The translations under genes were made by a program, and so were the position numbers. From DASUGM01 sp036274055 (GTDB taxonomy: Bacteria > Acidobacteriota > Vicinamibacteria > Vicinamibacterales > SCN-69-37), in assembly GCA_036274055.1 (NCBI GenBank), contig DASUGM010000125.1:1-34714 (forward strand): a stretch of 34,714 nt of DNA, read 5' to 3'. Positions 1-6,411 of the stretch are shown piece after piece. A model generated the notes under the pieces. That model made no database searches. It saw nothing but the letters and a program-made list of their open reading frames with translations, and had not been told where the DNA came from. Position 1 is the first letter of the stretch; each line of letters starts with the position of its first letter.

Positions 1-29
1 TGGCGGCAGCGAATCGAAAACGGCTCTGA
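1..29 (+). CDS. 3' tail of an upstream gene (partial)
   Basis: A reading frame entering from the left edge ends in TGA at 27-29. That stop shares its last base with the ATG of the next gene (TGATG). The overlap suggests translational coupling in one operon. Only eight codons are visible, so the product cannot be identified. In many bacteria the gene before rluB is scpB (chromosome segregation), but that is context only. Confidence 0.4.
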
Positions 30-844
30 TGTCCACGCCCGGCGGTACCCGTCTGAACAAGCTGCTGTCGCAGGCGGGCATCGCCTCGCGGCGCGCCGCG
101 GACGATCTGATTTCGCAGGGCCGCGTCGAGGTCAACGGCCACATCATCACGGAGCTCGGCACGCGCGTCGATCCGGGCCGCGACGACGTCCGCGTCGACG
201 GCCGGCGCATCAAGGGCACGCCGGAGCGCCGCTACCTCCTCCTCAACAAGCCGCGCGGCGTCGTCAGCACGCGCTCGGATCCGCAGCAGCGGACGACGGT
301 GATCGATTTATTGGCGCGCGCCGGCGTCCGCGGTTACTTCTATCCGGTCGGTCGTCTCGACTTTGATTCCGAGGGGCTGATCATCATCACCAACGACGGC
401 GACTTCGCGGAACGGGTGACCCACCCGCGCTACCAGCTCGAGCGGACATACGAGGCGATCGTCGAGGGCGTGCCGGACGAGCGCGATCTCGATCGCCTGC
501 GTCGCGGCATCGAGATCGACGGCCGCCGCACCGCCCCGGCGACCGTGCGCCTGCAGCGGACGCAGGACGCGCGGGGCGGCGCGCAGTCGACGATCACGAT
601 CACGATTCACGAGGGCCGCAACCGGCAGGTGCGCTACATGTGCGACGCGATCGCGCATCCGGTCGTACGCCTGCGGCGCACGCATATCGGACCGCTGGAG
701 GACCGCCGCCTCAAGCCAGGTGCGTTTCGCGATCTGACGCCCGCGGAAATCAAGTCGCTCACGCGCGCGAACGAGAAGACGTCCAGCGATTCATCCCGAT
801 CCCGACGAGCGCCGCGCCGGCCGCGAGCAGCAGGCCAGCGGTAA
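29..844 (+). CDS. rluB: 23S rRNA pseudouridine synthase, RsuA/RluB family
   Basis: This 271-residue protein is expected to isomerise a uridine of ribosomal RNA to pseudouridine in the cytoplasm. An S4 RNA-binding domain lies at about residues 7-55 (RLNKLLSQAGIASRRAADDL). The catalytic domain follows, with the family motif GRLDFDSEGL; its Asp111 is the expected catalytic residue. Further family signatures are LLNKPRG near residue 72 and EGRNRQVRYM near 192. The C-terminus (about residues 245-271) is a basic Ser/Arg/Pro-rich tail common in GC-rich RluB proteins. The ATG overlaps the preceding stop codon, and cmk lies downstream on the same strand, as in the common scpB-rluB-cmk order. The RsuA/RluB family call is firm. 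RluB rather than RsuA or RluE is chosen from overall form and context. Confidence 0.9.
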   Translation: MSTPGGTRLNKLLSQAGIASRRAADDLISQGRVEVNGHIITELGTRVDPGRDDVRVDGRRIKGTPERRYLLLNKPRGVVSTRSDPQQRTTVIDLLARAGVRGYFYPVGRLDFDSEGLIIITNDGDFAERVTHPRYQLERTYEAIVEGVPDERDLDRLRRGIEIDGRRTAPATVRLQRTQDARGGAQSTITITIHEGRNRQVRYMCDAIAHPVVRLRRTHIGPLEDRRLKPGAFRDLTPAEIKSLTRANEKTSSDSSRSRRAPRRPRAAGQR

Positions 845-1004
845 GTCCCGACGCGTTCGAGATCACCTGGGACCACAGACCGGGCCGCGCCGTATCGATG
901 GCGTGGCTCTCGCCGACCGCCGGGCTGCCCGTCAGAACCGCCAACAGGACGATGGCGCCAATCAGCGCAAGTGCCGCTCCGATGCTCACAAGTGCGCGAT
1001 TCAT
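759..1004 (-). CDS. small two-helix membrane protein, unknown function
   Basis: An 81-residue protein with two hydrophobic segments: residues about 5-28 (ALVSIGAALALIGAIVLLAV) and about 49-70 (ASGLTAGLLLAAGAALVGIG). It ends in a short basic tail (MNRWTSSRSRA). The ATG is preceded by a good Shine-Dalgarno (GAGGAG, about 10 nt upstream on the minus strand), which supports a real gene. Its 3' end overlaps the 3' end of convergent rluB by 86 bases, so the rluB tail and this tail are encoded antisense to each other. I do not recognise the family. The length and two-helix hairpin shape resemble the other small membrane protein at 2996-3208. A heptad repeat array lies just upstream. Confidence 0.7.
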   Translation of the reverse strand: MNRALVSIGAALALIGAIVLLAVLTGSPAVGESHAIDTARPGLWSQVISNASGLTAGLLLAAGAALVGIGMNRWTSSRSRA

Positions 1005-1042
1005 ACTCAGACCACTCCTCAGTTCGATAGAGGAGCAAGAAT

Positions 1043-1140
1043 CAGGCCCTGGGCCCTAGGCCGTAGGCCGAAGGCCCCAGGCCCCAGGCCCCAGGCTCAA
1101 GACGCAAGACTCAAGACTCAAGACTCAAGACTCAAGACGC
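1043..1140. repeat. array of 14 direct heptanucleotide units
   Basis: Fourteen consecutive 7-nt units run without a register break. The first eight are of the type CAGGCCC (variants TGGGCCC, TAGGCCG, AAGGCCC, CAGGCTC). The last six are AAGACTC or AAGACGC. The two halves share an approximate consensus MAGRCBC, so one unit seems to have drifted into the other. Unlike the other arrays in this window the units are direct, not arranged as two inverted arms. The array fills the gap between the start of the small membrane gene and the stop codon of the hydrolase gene, both on the minus strand. Confidence 0.9.
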
Positions 1141-1144
1141 AGGG

Positions 1145-2320
1145 CTACCGCCCAACCGCATCCCACACCCGCTTCCACCAGCGGACCAGGGCCAGCGCCT
1201 CGGCGAGGCGCACATCGCTGTTCGCCTCGGCGTGCGAGACGAAGGACGTGACGATGGCGTCGACGCGCGTGCCGCGCGCGCGGAGATCGTCGGCGAGGGC
1301 GGTCAACTGCGTGGCCGGGATCACGTTGTCATCACGTCCATGCACGAGGAATACGGGGGCGGACGGCGGCGGCGAACGCGACGGCGAGAGCGCCGGGTCG
1401 CTGCCGATCGCCTCGATGTGCGGGACCAGACGTGGCCCGAGGGCGCCGACTTCGCGCCTGACGGCCATGCCGACGAGATCGCGCGCCGGCGCGGGCAACG
1501 CGTCGGCCGCCGTCGCGGCCGCGGCCAGCATCGCCGCGGCGCGCTCCGGCGCCAAAGACGCCGCGCTCGACGCGTCCAGGAACATCGTCAACGCCCGGTC
1601 CGCCTCGGCGACCTGCGCCGCGGGCACCAGGCGCGGCAGCTCCATTCGCAGCATCACCGCGACCGGATAATCGTGCGGCGCGCGCTTCCGGCCGTCCGCG
1701 AGTTCGCCAGTGGCGAGGTAGCGCATCACCGCAGGCAGGTCGTCGTGTCCACCCATGGAGATGACGGCGGACACCCGGTCGCGGATCGCCGGCCGGCCGG
1801 CGGCGACGATCGCCAGGCCGCCGCTGAAACTGACGCCGAAGATCGCGATGCGTCCCGAGGGCGTCAGGTCGGCGCGGGCCGCCAGCCACTGCGCGCAATC
1901 CTCGATGGTGTCGGTCGCCGCCGGCACCAGTCGATAGGCGCGGAGATCCGGCACCGGCGCTGAGACGACGCGCGCGCCGGATCCGGCGAGCCGCTGCGCC
2001 AGCGCGTCGAGGCGCGGTTCGTCAACGCCGCCGGCGTGCACGCCGGGCACGAGCAGGATGGTGCGCGGCGTCGGGTCGTCGGGTTGATACAGGCGCGCGG
2101 CGATGTCGCCACCGCGCGTCGGAATGCGCAGGTCGCTGATGGTGACGGCCGCGACGCGCGCCGGCAGCCAGCGACGGATCGCAGAGGGGCGGCCGGACAG
2201 CGCGGCAAGATCGAGGAGGAACGCCGCGCTCGCGACGTACGGGGCCGCGAGCCACGCCAGCACGGCGGCGACGGCGACCGCCGCGACCGCCGCACGCCAG
2301 CGTTTTCGCGCGCGCCGCAT
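1145..2320 (-). CDS. membrane-anchored alpha/beta hydrolase
   Basis: A 391-residue alpha/beta-hydrolase-fold protein. An N-terminal basic stretch (MRRARKRWR) and a hydrophobic segment at about residues 11-36 suggest a signal anchor or signal peptide, so it probably acts in the periplasm or on the membrane. LLVPGVHAGG near residue 90 fits the oxyanion-hole strand. The nucleophile elbow is GVSFSGG, with Ser164 as the likely nucleophile (Ser166 is possible, because the usual Gly at +2 is Ser). HGRDDNVIP supplies the acid and SHAEAN the catalytic His near the C-terminus. The substrate cannot be told; dienelactone-hydrolase-like or esterase activity is plausible. The ATG at 2320 is preferred over the GTG at 2353 and the ATG at 2329, because TATTAT lies 7 nt upstream and the longer versions run into the divergent cmk start. 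Confidence 0.8.
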   Translation of the reverse strand: MRRARKRWRAAVAAVAVAAVLAWLAAPYVASAAFLLDLAALSGRPSAIRRWLPARVAAVTISDLRIPTRGGDIAARLYQPDDPTPRTILLVPGVHAGGVDEPRLDALAQRLAGSGARVVSAPVPDLRAYRLVPAATDTIEDCAQWLAARADLTPSGRIAIFGVSFSGGLAIVAAGRPAIRDRVSAVISMGGHDDLPAVMRYLATGELADGRKRAPHDYPVAVMLRMELPRLVPAAQVAEADRALTMFLDASSAASLAPERAAAMLAAAATAADALPAPARDLVGMAVRREVGALGPRLVPHIEAIGSDPALSPSRSPPPSAPVFLVHGRDDNVIPATQLTALADDLRARGTRVDAIVTSFVSHAEANSDVRLAEALALVRWWKRVWDAVGR

Positions 2321-2343
2321 CCCGGCCATAATAGTGGACTGAG
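2321..2343. promoter_or_regulatory. compact divergent promoter between hydrolase and cmk
   Basis: Only 23 bases separate the chosen hydrolase ATG (minus strand) from the cmk ATG (plus strand). On the minus strand, TATTAT (plus-strand bases 2328-2333) ends 7 nt before the ATG. On the plus strand the overlapping CATAAT (2327-2332) ends 11 nt before the cmk ATG. Neither start has a clear Shine-Dalgarno. The reading as a shared -10 region serving near-leaderless transcripts is inferred from sequence only. Confidence 0.5.
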
Positions 2344-3024
2344 ATGCCGACACGCGCGTTGATCATCGCGATCGACGGCCCGTCAGGGGCAGGGAAGGGC
2401 ACGGTCGCGCGCACGATCGCGTCGCGTCTCGCCTACACGCACGTCGACACCGGCGCGATGTACCGAGCGGTCGCGTGGAAAGCGGCCCATGAGGGACTCG
2501 ACCTCCACGATGCCGCCGCGGTCGCGCGCGTCGCCGAGCGTGCCGCTTTCGATCTCGGGGACCGCACCCTCATCGACGGTCACGACGTCACCGCCGCGAT
2601 TCGCACGCCGGCCATCGACGCGGCCGCCGCCATCGTCGCGCGGCATCCCGAGGTGCGCGCCGTGCTGGTCGAGCGCCAGCGGGCCTACGGCCGCAACGGC
2701 GCCGTGGTGATGGAAGGCCGCGACATTGGCAGCGTGGTCTTTCCGGACGCCGACGTGAAGATTTATCTGGATGCCGCGCCCGAAGAGCGCGCCAGGCGAC
2801 GGTCCACCGACGCCGCACACGCGGCGAGCCGAGATGCCGCCGCGACCGAGGTGGCCGAGGCGTTGCAGGCGCGCGATCACAGTGATCGTACGAGGACCGT
2901 TTCGCCGCTGACGCTGGCTGCCGACGCGCTCTACCTCGACACCACGGACATGCCGATCGCCGACGTCGTCGCGCGCGTTCTCGAGCGCGTCGATTCTACG
3001 AGCGCCGTCCCCCAGCAACCATAA
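2344..3024 (+). CDS. cmk: cytidylate kinase
   Basis: This 226-residue cytosolic kinase phosphorylates CMP and dCMP with ATP. The P-loop GPSGAGKGT is at residues 12-20, followed by HVDTGAMYRAVAW, the nucleotide-binding signature of bacterial CMP kinases. EGRDIGSVVFPDADVKIYLDA is the strongly conserved central motif. EERARRR forms the lid, and RDHSDRTRTVSPL is the conserved C-terminal signature. Length is normal for the family. The gene continues the rluB-cmk order. In many bacteria rpsA follows cmk directly, but here rpsA lies about 11 kb downstream. The 3' end overlaps the convergent small membrane gene by 29 bases. Confidence 0.97.
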   Translation: MPTRALIIAIDGPSGAGKGTVARTIASRLAYTHVDTGAMYRAVAWKAAHEGLDLHDAAAVARVAERAAFDLGDRTLIDGHDVTAAIRTPAIDAAAAIVARHPEVRAVLVERQRAYGRNGAVVMEGRDIGSVVFPDADVKIYLDAAPEERARRRSTDAAHAASRDAAATEVAEALQARDHSDRTRTVSPLTLAADALYLDTTDMPIADVVARVLERVDSTSAVPQQP

Positions 3025-3208
3025 GCAACACGCCGGCGACCAGACTGATCGCCCCGGCGATCGGTGGGAACGGGATGCTCTTGTGCTCGCTGCGGGTCAC
3101 CTCGACCGGGCCGATATCGACGACCTTGTCTTTTTCCGTCCAGCGAATGCCGCCGTACGCGAGCCCAATCAGGCCGAGCACAATCAGCACGACACCCATC
3201 GCCTTCAT
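2996..3208 (-). CDS. small two-helix membrane protein, unknown function
   Basis: A 70-residue protein with hydrophobic segments at about residues 4-20 (MGVVLIVLGLIGLAYGGI) and about 47-66 (PIAGAISLVAGVLLMVAGG). They flank a polar loop reading TEKDKVVDIGPVEVTRSEHK. Proteins of this shape, with a loop of the form DIGP-EVT, are to my knowledge widespread small membrane proteins of unknown function in Acidobacteriota and related phyla. A Shine-Dalgarno-like GGGAGG lies about 8 nt upstream on the minus strand. It overlaps the end of cmk and sits 21 bases from the stop codon of the NtrC-type regulator on the same strand, so it could be the last gene of that transcription unit. Confidence 0.75.
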   Translation of the reverse strand: MKAMGVVLIVLGLIGLAYGGIRWTEKDKVVDIGPVEVTRSEHKSIPFPPIAGAISLVAGVLLMVAGGRRS

Positions 3209-3229
3209 GATTGCCTCCCTGGGGCCGGC

Positions 3230-4771
3230 TTACTCGGTCGCGGCCCGGATGCCGCATTCCTTCATCTTGTTCAGCAGCGTCTTGTAACTGACGCCAAGCA
3301 GCTTCGCGGCCTTGCGGCGATTCCAACGGAAGCGCTCGAGCGCTTGCTGAATGGCTTCACGCTCTGCGTTGAGAGCGGCCTGGCGGGCCAGCACCGGCAG
3401 CGTCGCGCCCTCGTCACCGGCATGGACCTGTGCATCGCCGAGATCGGTTGGGGCGGTCGTGTGGCCGTTGGTGTAGGCGGCGGGCACGGCTGGTGCTGCC
3501 GGCGCCGCCGCGATCGGCGCGGCCATCGGTGTGGGCATCGGCGCCGGGGCCGGGGCGACGGGCTGGGCGTAGCCCCCGTCATCGTTCTGCGGACGTGCCA
3601 GTTCGGCGAGCACCAGGTCCTCATCCTGCAGGATGACGTACCGCTTCATCACGTTCTCGAGCTCGCGGACGTTGCCGGGCCACGAATAACGCGTCAGTGC
3701 CTCACGGAGTGCCGCCGACGGCCTCGCGTTCGACCGGCCGTAGCGGCCGGCATACTTCACCAGGAAGAATTCGATCAGCGGCAGGATTTCCGACTGCCGT
3801 TCTCTCAGCGGCGGCACCCGCACTTCGATGACCTGCAGCCGGTAGTAGAGATCTTCGCGAAACTGTCCGGCGCGCATCATCGCGGTCAGGTCACGGTTGG
3901 TGGCGGCGATGATGCGGACGTCGACGGTCACCGGGCGGTTGCTGCCGAGCTTGGTGAACTCGCTGTCCTGCAGGACGTGCAGCAGCTTGGCCTGCAGCGC
4001 CCCCGGCATCTCGCCGATCTCGTCGAGCATGATCGTGCCTTCGTTGGCGAATTCGAACTTGCCGATGCGTGACGCCTGCGCGCCGGTGAAGGCGCCGCGT
4101 TCGTGGCCGAACAGCTCGCTCTCGAGCAAGTCGGCCGGCAGGGCCGCGCAGTTCACCTTGACGAAGGGCTTGGCGCGCCGCGCCGATCGGCGGTGAATCT
4201 CGCGCGCCACGATTTCCTTGCCGACGCCGCTCTCGCCGGTAATCAGGACGCCGACGTCGCTGTCGGCGATCCGTTCGACCATCGTCAGCACCTGGCGCAT
4301 CGCCGACGTGCCGCCCCAGTACGGCTGCACGCCGTCGGGATCTTCAGCGACCTGCGCGCGCAACCGCGCGACTTCGGTCGTCAGCGTGACCTTCTCGAGC
4401 GCATTGCGGATCGCGCCTTCGAGTGCCGCTTCGCCAATCCCGTCCGGATCGTCCGGCTTGAGAACGTAGTCGACGGCACCGAGGCGTACCGAATCGACAA
4501 TCGTCGCCGGCACCTGCTGGCCGGAAAGCATGATGACCTGCACCCCGGGATGGGCGTTGCGCAGCGCCTTCAGCGTCTCGAGCCCGGTCATGCCGGGCAT
4601 CAGCACGTCGAGCAGCACGACGTCGGGCGACGGTGATTTGCCCAGCGCCTCGAGCAGGGCTTGTCCGCTGGCATAGGACGCCACGTCGTAGCCGCGCGAG
4701 TTGAGCAGCGTGGTGATGTACGAGGAAAACGTCGGATCGTCGTCGACGAGGGCGATGTGTGCAGTACTCAC
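3230..4771 (-). CDS. sigma-54-dependent NtrC-family response regulator
   Basis: A 513-residue transcription activator. The receiver domain (about residues 5-125) has the acidic pair Asp10/Asp11, phospho-acceptor Asp55 (DVVLLDVLMPG) and Lys105. The AAA+ domain (about 150-385) has Walker A GESGVGKE (179-186), the sigma-54 contact loop GAFTGA (226-231), Walker B IMLDEIGE (247-254), and an arginine-finger region ending in SWPGNVRELENV. An Ala/Pro-rich linker (about 400-432) follows. The C-terminus (about 470-508) is a Fis-type helix-turn-helix (NRRKAAKLLGVSYKTLLNKM). All elements needed to activate sigma-54 RNA polymerase are present. The GTG start overlaps the TGA of the kinase-like gene upstream (GTGA), so the two are translationally coupled and probably form a two-component pair. 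The target genes cannot be told from the sequence. Confidence 0.95.
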   Translation of the reverse strand: MSTAHIALVDDDPTFSSYITTLLNSRGYDVASYASGQALLEALGKSPSPDVVLLDVLMPGMTGLETLKALRNAHPGVQVIMLSGQQVPATIVDSVRLGAVDYVLKPDDPDGIGEAALEGAIRNALEKVTLTTEVARLRAQVAEDPDGVQPYWGGTSAMRQVLTMVERIADSDVGVLITGESGVGKEIVAREIHRRSARRAKPFVKVNCAALPADLLESELFGHERGAFTGAQASRIGKFEFANEGTIMLDEIGEMPGALQAKLLHVLQDSEFTKLGSNRPVTVDVRIIAATNRDLTAMMRAGQFREDLYYRLQVIEVRVPPLRERQSEILPLIEFFLVKYAGRYGRSNARPSAALREALTRYSWPGNVRELENVMKRYVILQDEDLVLAELARPQNDDGGYAQPVAPAPAPMPTPMAAPIAAAPAAPAVPAAYTNGHTTAPTDLGDAQVHAGDEGATLPVLARQAALNAEREAIQQALERFRWNRRKAAKLLGVSYKTLLNKMKECGIRAATE

Positions 4772-5445
4772 TTTGAACCTCGGGGAAGAGCGAAATGCAC
4801 GGCCAGCACCGGCGGACGCTCGTCGGTGGCCTCGATGCGGCCGCCGTGCGACGTCAGCACCTGGGAGGCCAGCACCAACGAAAGATCCAGCCCGCCCTGC
4901 GCCAGAAATGCCTGTCCGGCCGCGGGTGACGTGGTTGGGTCCGACGACGACCGGCCGCGGGGGGCCATCATCAACATGACGCCGTGATCGGATGCCTGGC
5001 CGATGACCCCAATGGCCCGGTCCGTGGTGTGGCGTGACAGGGCAGCGAACAACGTAGCCACGGCGCTCGCCAGCGCGGGCCGGCTCGACGTGGGGATCCT
5101 GCCTGCCGCCACGCCGTCCGGAAGCGAGACCTCGACGGTCGTTTCCGGAAGCAGGCTGGTGGCATCGGTCAGCAGTTGAGTCATCGTGATTGAATCCTCT
5201 GCGCCTGTGGCGTCACGGGCCGCCCACGTCGCCACGTCGGTCGCCTGCTTCGCCAGCGTCGTCAGGCGGCCGGTGGCATCCAGCAATTTCACCAGGAGCG
5301 CGGCGTCGGGTTCGGCACGCGGCTGCTGGAGCAGCCGGACGTAGCCTTGAATCACCGACGTGCATCCGCGCAACTCGTGCGCGAGCACCTCGAACGCTGT
5401 GCTCAATTCAACTCGCATGCCAGTTTTGGGTCCGGCGGTCATCAT
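4768..5445 (-). CDS. histidine-kinase-like protein with degenerate catalytic domain
   Basis: A 225-residue protein with a dimerisation/phospho-acceptor helix resembling HisKA: VLAHELRGCTSVIQGYVRLL, with His23 in the H-box position. The C-terminal half matches the end of a HATPase_c domain (GGLDLSLVLASQVLTSHGGR, like the G2 box and following helix of true kinases). The expected N-box is replaced by ASAVATLFAALSRH, without the Asn residues, and the DxGxG box is not recognisable. It has no sensor domain or membrane segment. It may be a phosphatase, a phosphotransfer dimer or an NtrB-like partner that cannot bind ATP. The ATG at 5445 is chosen over the one at 5487 because GGTGAG lies 6 nt upstream. 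It is coupled to the NtrC-type regulator by a GTGA overlap. Confidence 0.75.
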   Translation of the reverse strand: MMTAGPKTGMRVELSTAFEVLAHELRGCTSVIQGYVRLLQQPRAEPDAALLVKLLDATGRLTTLAKQATDVATWAARDATGAEDSITMTQLLTDATSLLPETTVEVSLPDGVAAGRIPTSSRPALASAVATLFAALSRHTTDRAIGVIGQASDHGVMLMMAPRGRSSSDPTTSPAAGQAFLAQGGLDLSLVLASQVLTSHGGRIEATDERPPVLAVHFALPRGSK

Positions 5446-5685
5446 ACGCGTCTCACCCATTCCTACGCTGTGAAACGGAGAAACCAAGAAAAGCCCGCTG
5501 GCTCCCGCGCCACCGCGCTGTGTAATAACTCTCTCAAGATGAGCACAGATGTTCCACGTCGTGGTCTAGCCTCGCGAAAGGGCTCACGCCGCCGGTAAGG
5601 CGCACCAACCGTCGATGCGCCGCTCGTTCCCACCCTCGGGTACGAACCATGCAATCTGCGAGCGCGCACCTCGGGTGGAGGGAAC
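5446..5685. promoter_or_regulatory. divergent intergenic region with a small palindrome
   Basis: This 240-base gap separates the minus-strand kinase-like gene from the plus-strand gene at 5686. It contains an exact inverted repeat CCACG-T-CGTGG at 5554-5564 that could be a regulator site. I could not assign a promoter with confidence. No sigma-54 -24/-12 site (TGGCAC-N5-TTGC type) was recognised. A minus-strand ORF crossing the gap is judged spurious. Confidence 0.3.
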
Positions 5686-6135
5686 ATGGGCCGCACGATT
5701 ACTTACCTTGTGCTCATCGTTGTGTGTGGAGTGGTAGTAGCGCTTGCCGGCGCGGATCGCCTCGCGCTGGTGCTGACCTTTATGAGCGTGGCAGCCGTCA
5801 CCGCGCTGACGTGGAAATGCCGGCATTCGGGGCCGCTCGGTCTGCTGCCGCCAACCACGAACGCGGATGGCACGCGCACGCCGCCTCGGTGGTACTGTGA
5901 TGCCTGTGGCAAGTCGTGGCCAGCGGTCTTCGATCGCGCCCAGCACCCGGTTCGCCGGTTCGAAGGGTACGACGAGTCGAAAGCCGTCGAGGCCGCTCGC
6001 CGCGCCGACGAGCTCTATCGAAAACAGCACGCGATTGCGCGCAAGCGCGCGGGTTACGAAACGCTGCCGCAGCGCCCGCGCCGCGCGCCGGCGGCGGTTG
6101 TCTCGATCGATCATCAGGTGCGCCTCGTGAAGTGA
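5686..6135 (+). CDS. membrane protein with a CxxC zinc-ribbon-like motif, unknown
   Basis: A 149-residue protein. Two hydrophobic segments (about residues 5-22, ITYLVLIVVCGVVVALAG, and about 25-41) form a membrane hairpin. A cytoplasmic domain follows with WYCDACGKSWPAVFDRAQHP near residues 69-88. The CxxC pair, with a further Cys at about 45 (WKCRHSG), could form part of a metal knuckle. The rest is charged and rich in Arg/Ala (residues 95-149). A Shine-Dalgarno GGAGGG lies 3 nt before the ATG. I do not recognise the family. It is the first gene in the plus-strand block leading to tamAB, separated from the next gene by 48 bases. Confidence 0.7.
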   Translation: MGRTITYLVLIVVCGVVVALAGADRLALVLTFMSVAAVTALTWKCRHSGPLGLLPPTTNADGTRTPPRWYCDACGKSWPAVFDRAQHPVRRFEGYDESKAVEAARRADELYRKQHAIARKRAGYETLPQRPRRAPAAVVSIDHQVRLVK

Positions 6136-6183
6136 CGCGCCAATCCGCTCGCGGCTGGTACCGCTCTTGAAACAGCGGCGCGT

Positions 6184-6411
6184 ATGACTCACGCGCCCGC
6201 CAGCCGCAAGCCTTCGATCCAGGAACCGCCGCCGACAAGACCACCAGAGTCGCTGCCCGGACCGGACGGCACCAGCGAGCCGGATCCCTCCGTCGACGGG
6301 GAACTCGACCGGCGCACCAACGACATCGACCCCGGGAGTTCCATCCAGGAGCCCGGCGAGCCGACTGTCAACGACGACGAGGACATCGACGATGGAGATG
6401 GCCGGCAATAG
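6184..6411 (+). CDS. small acidic, proline-rich, probably disordered protein
   Basis: A 75-residue protein dominated by Pro, Asp, Glu, Ser and Gly (for example PPPTRPPESLPGPDGTSEPD and ending NDDEDIDDGDGRQ). There is no hydrophobic core and no signal peptide, so it is predicted to be disordered. Its last 20 bases overlap the start of tamA, and its 3' part contains the tamA ribosome-binding region (GAGGA). The gene could therefore be a real small protein or mainly a translational lead-in for tamA. No strong Shine-Dalgarno is visible before its own ATG. Codon use resembles the neighbours. Confidence 0.55.
   Translation: MTHAPASRKPSIQEPPPTRPPESLPGPDGTSEPDPSVDGELDRRTNDIDPGSSIQEPGEPTVNDDEDIDDGDGRQ

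Noticed and set aside
5463..5696. Minus-strand 77-codon ORF in the gap upstream of the kinase-like gene
   Set aside because: No Shine-Dalgarno, no recognisable feature, and it overlaps the start and ribosome-binding site of the plus-strand gene at 5686.
5943..5985. tRNA T-arm-like sequence (GGTTCG)
   Set aside because: It lies inside a coding gene and no cloverleaf could be completed around it.
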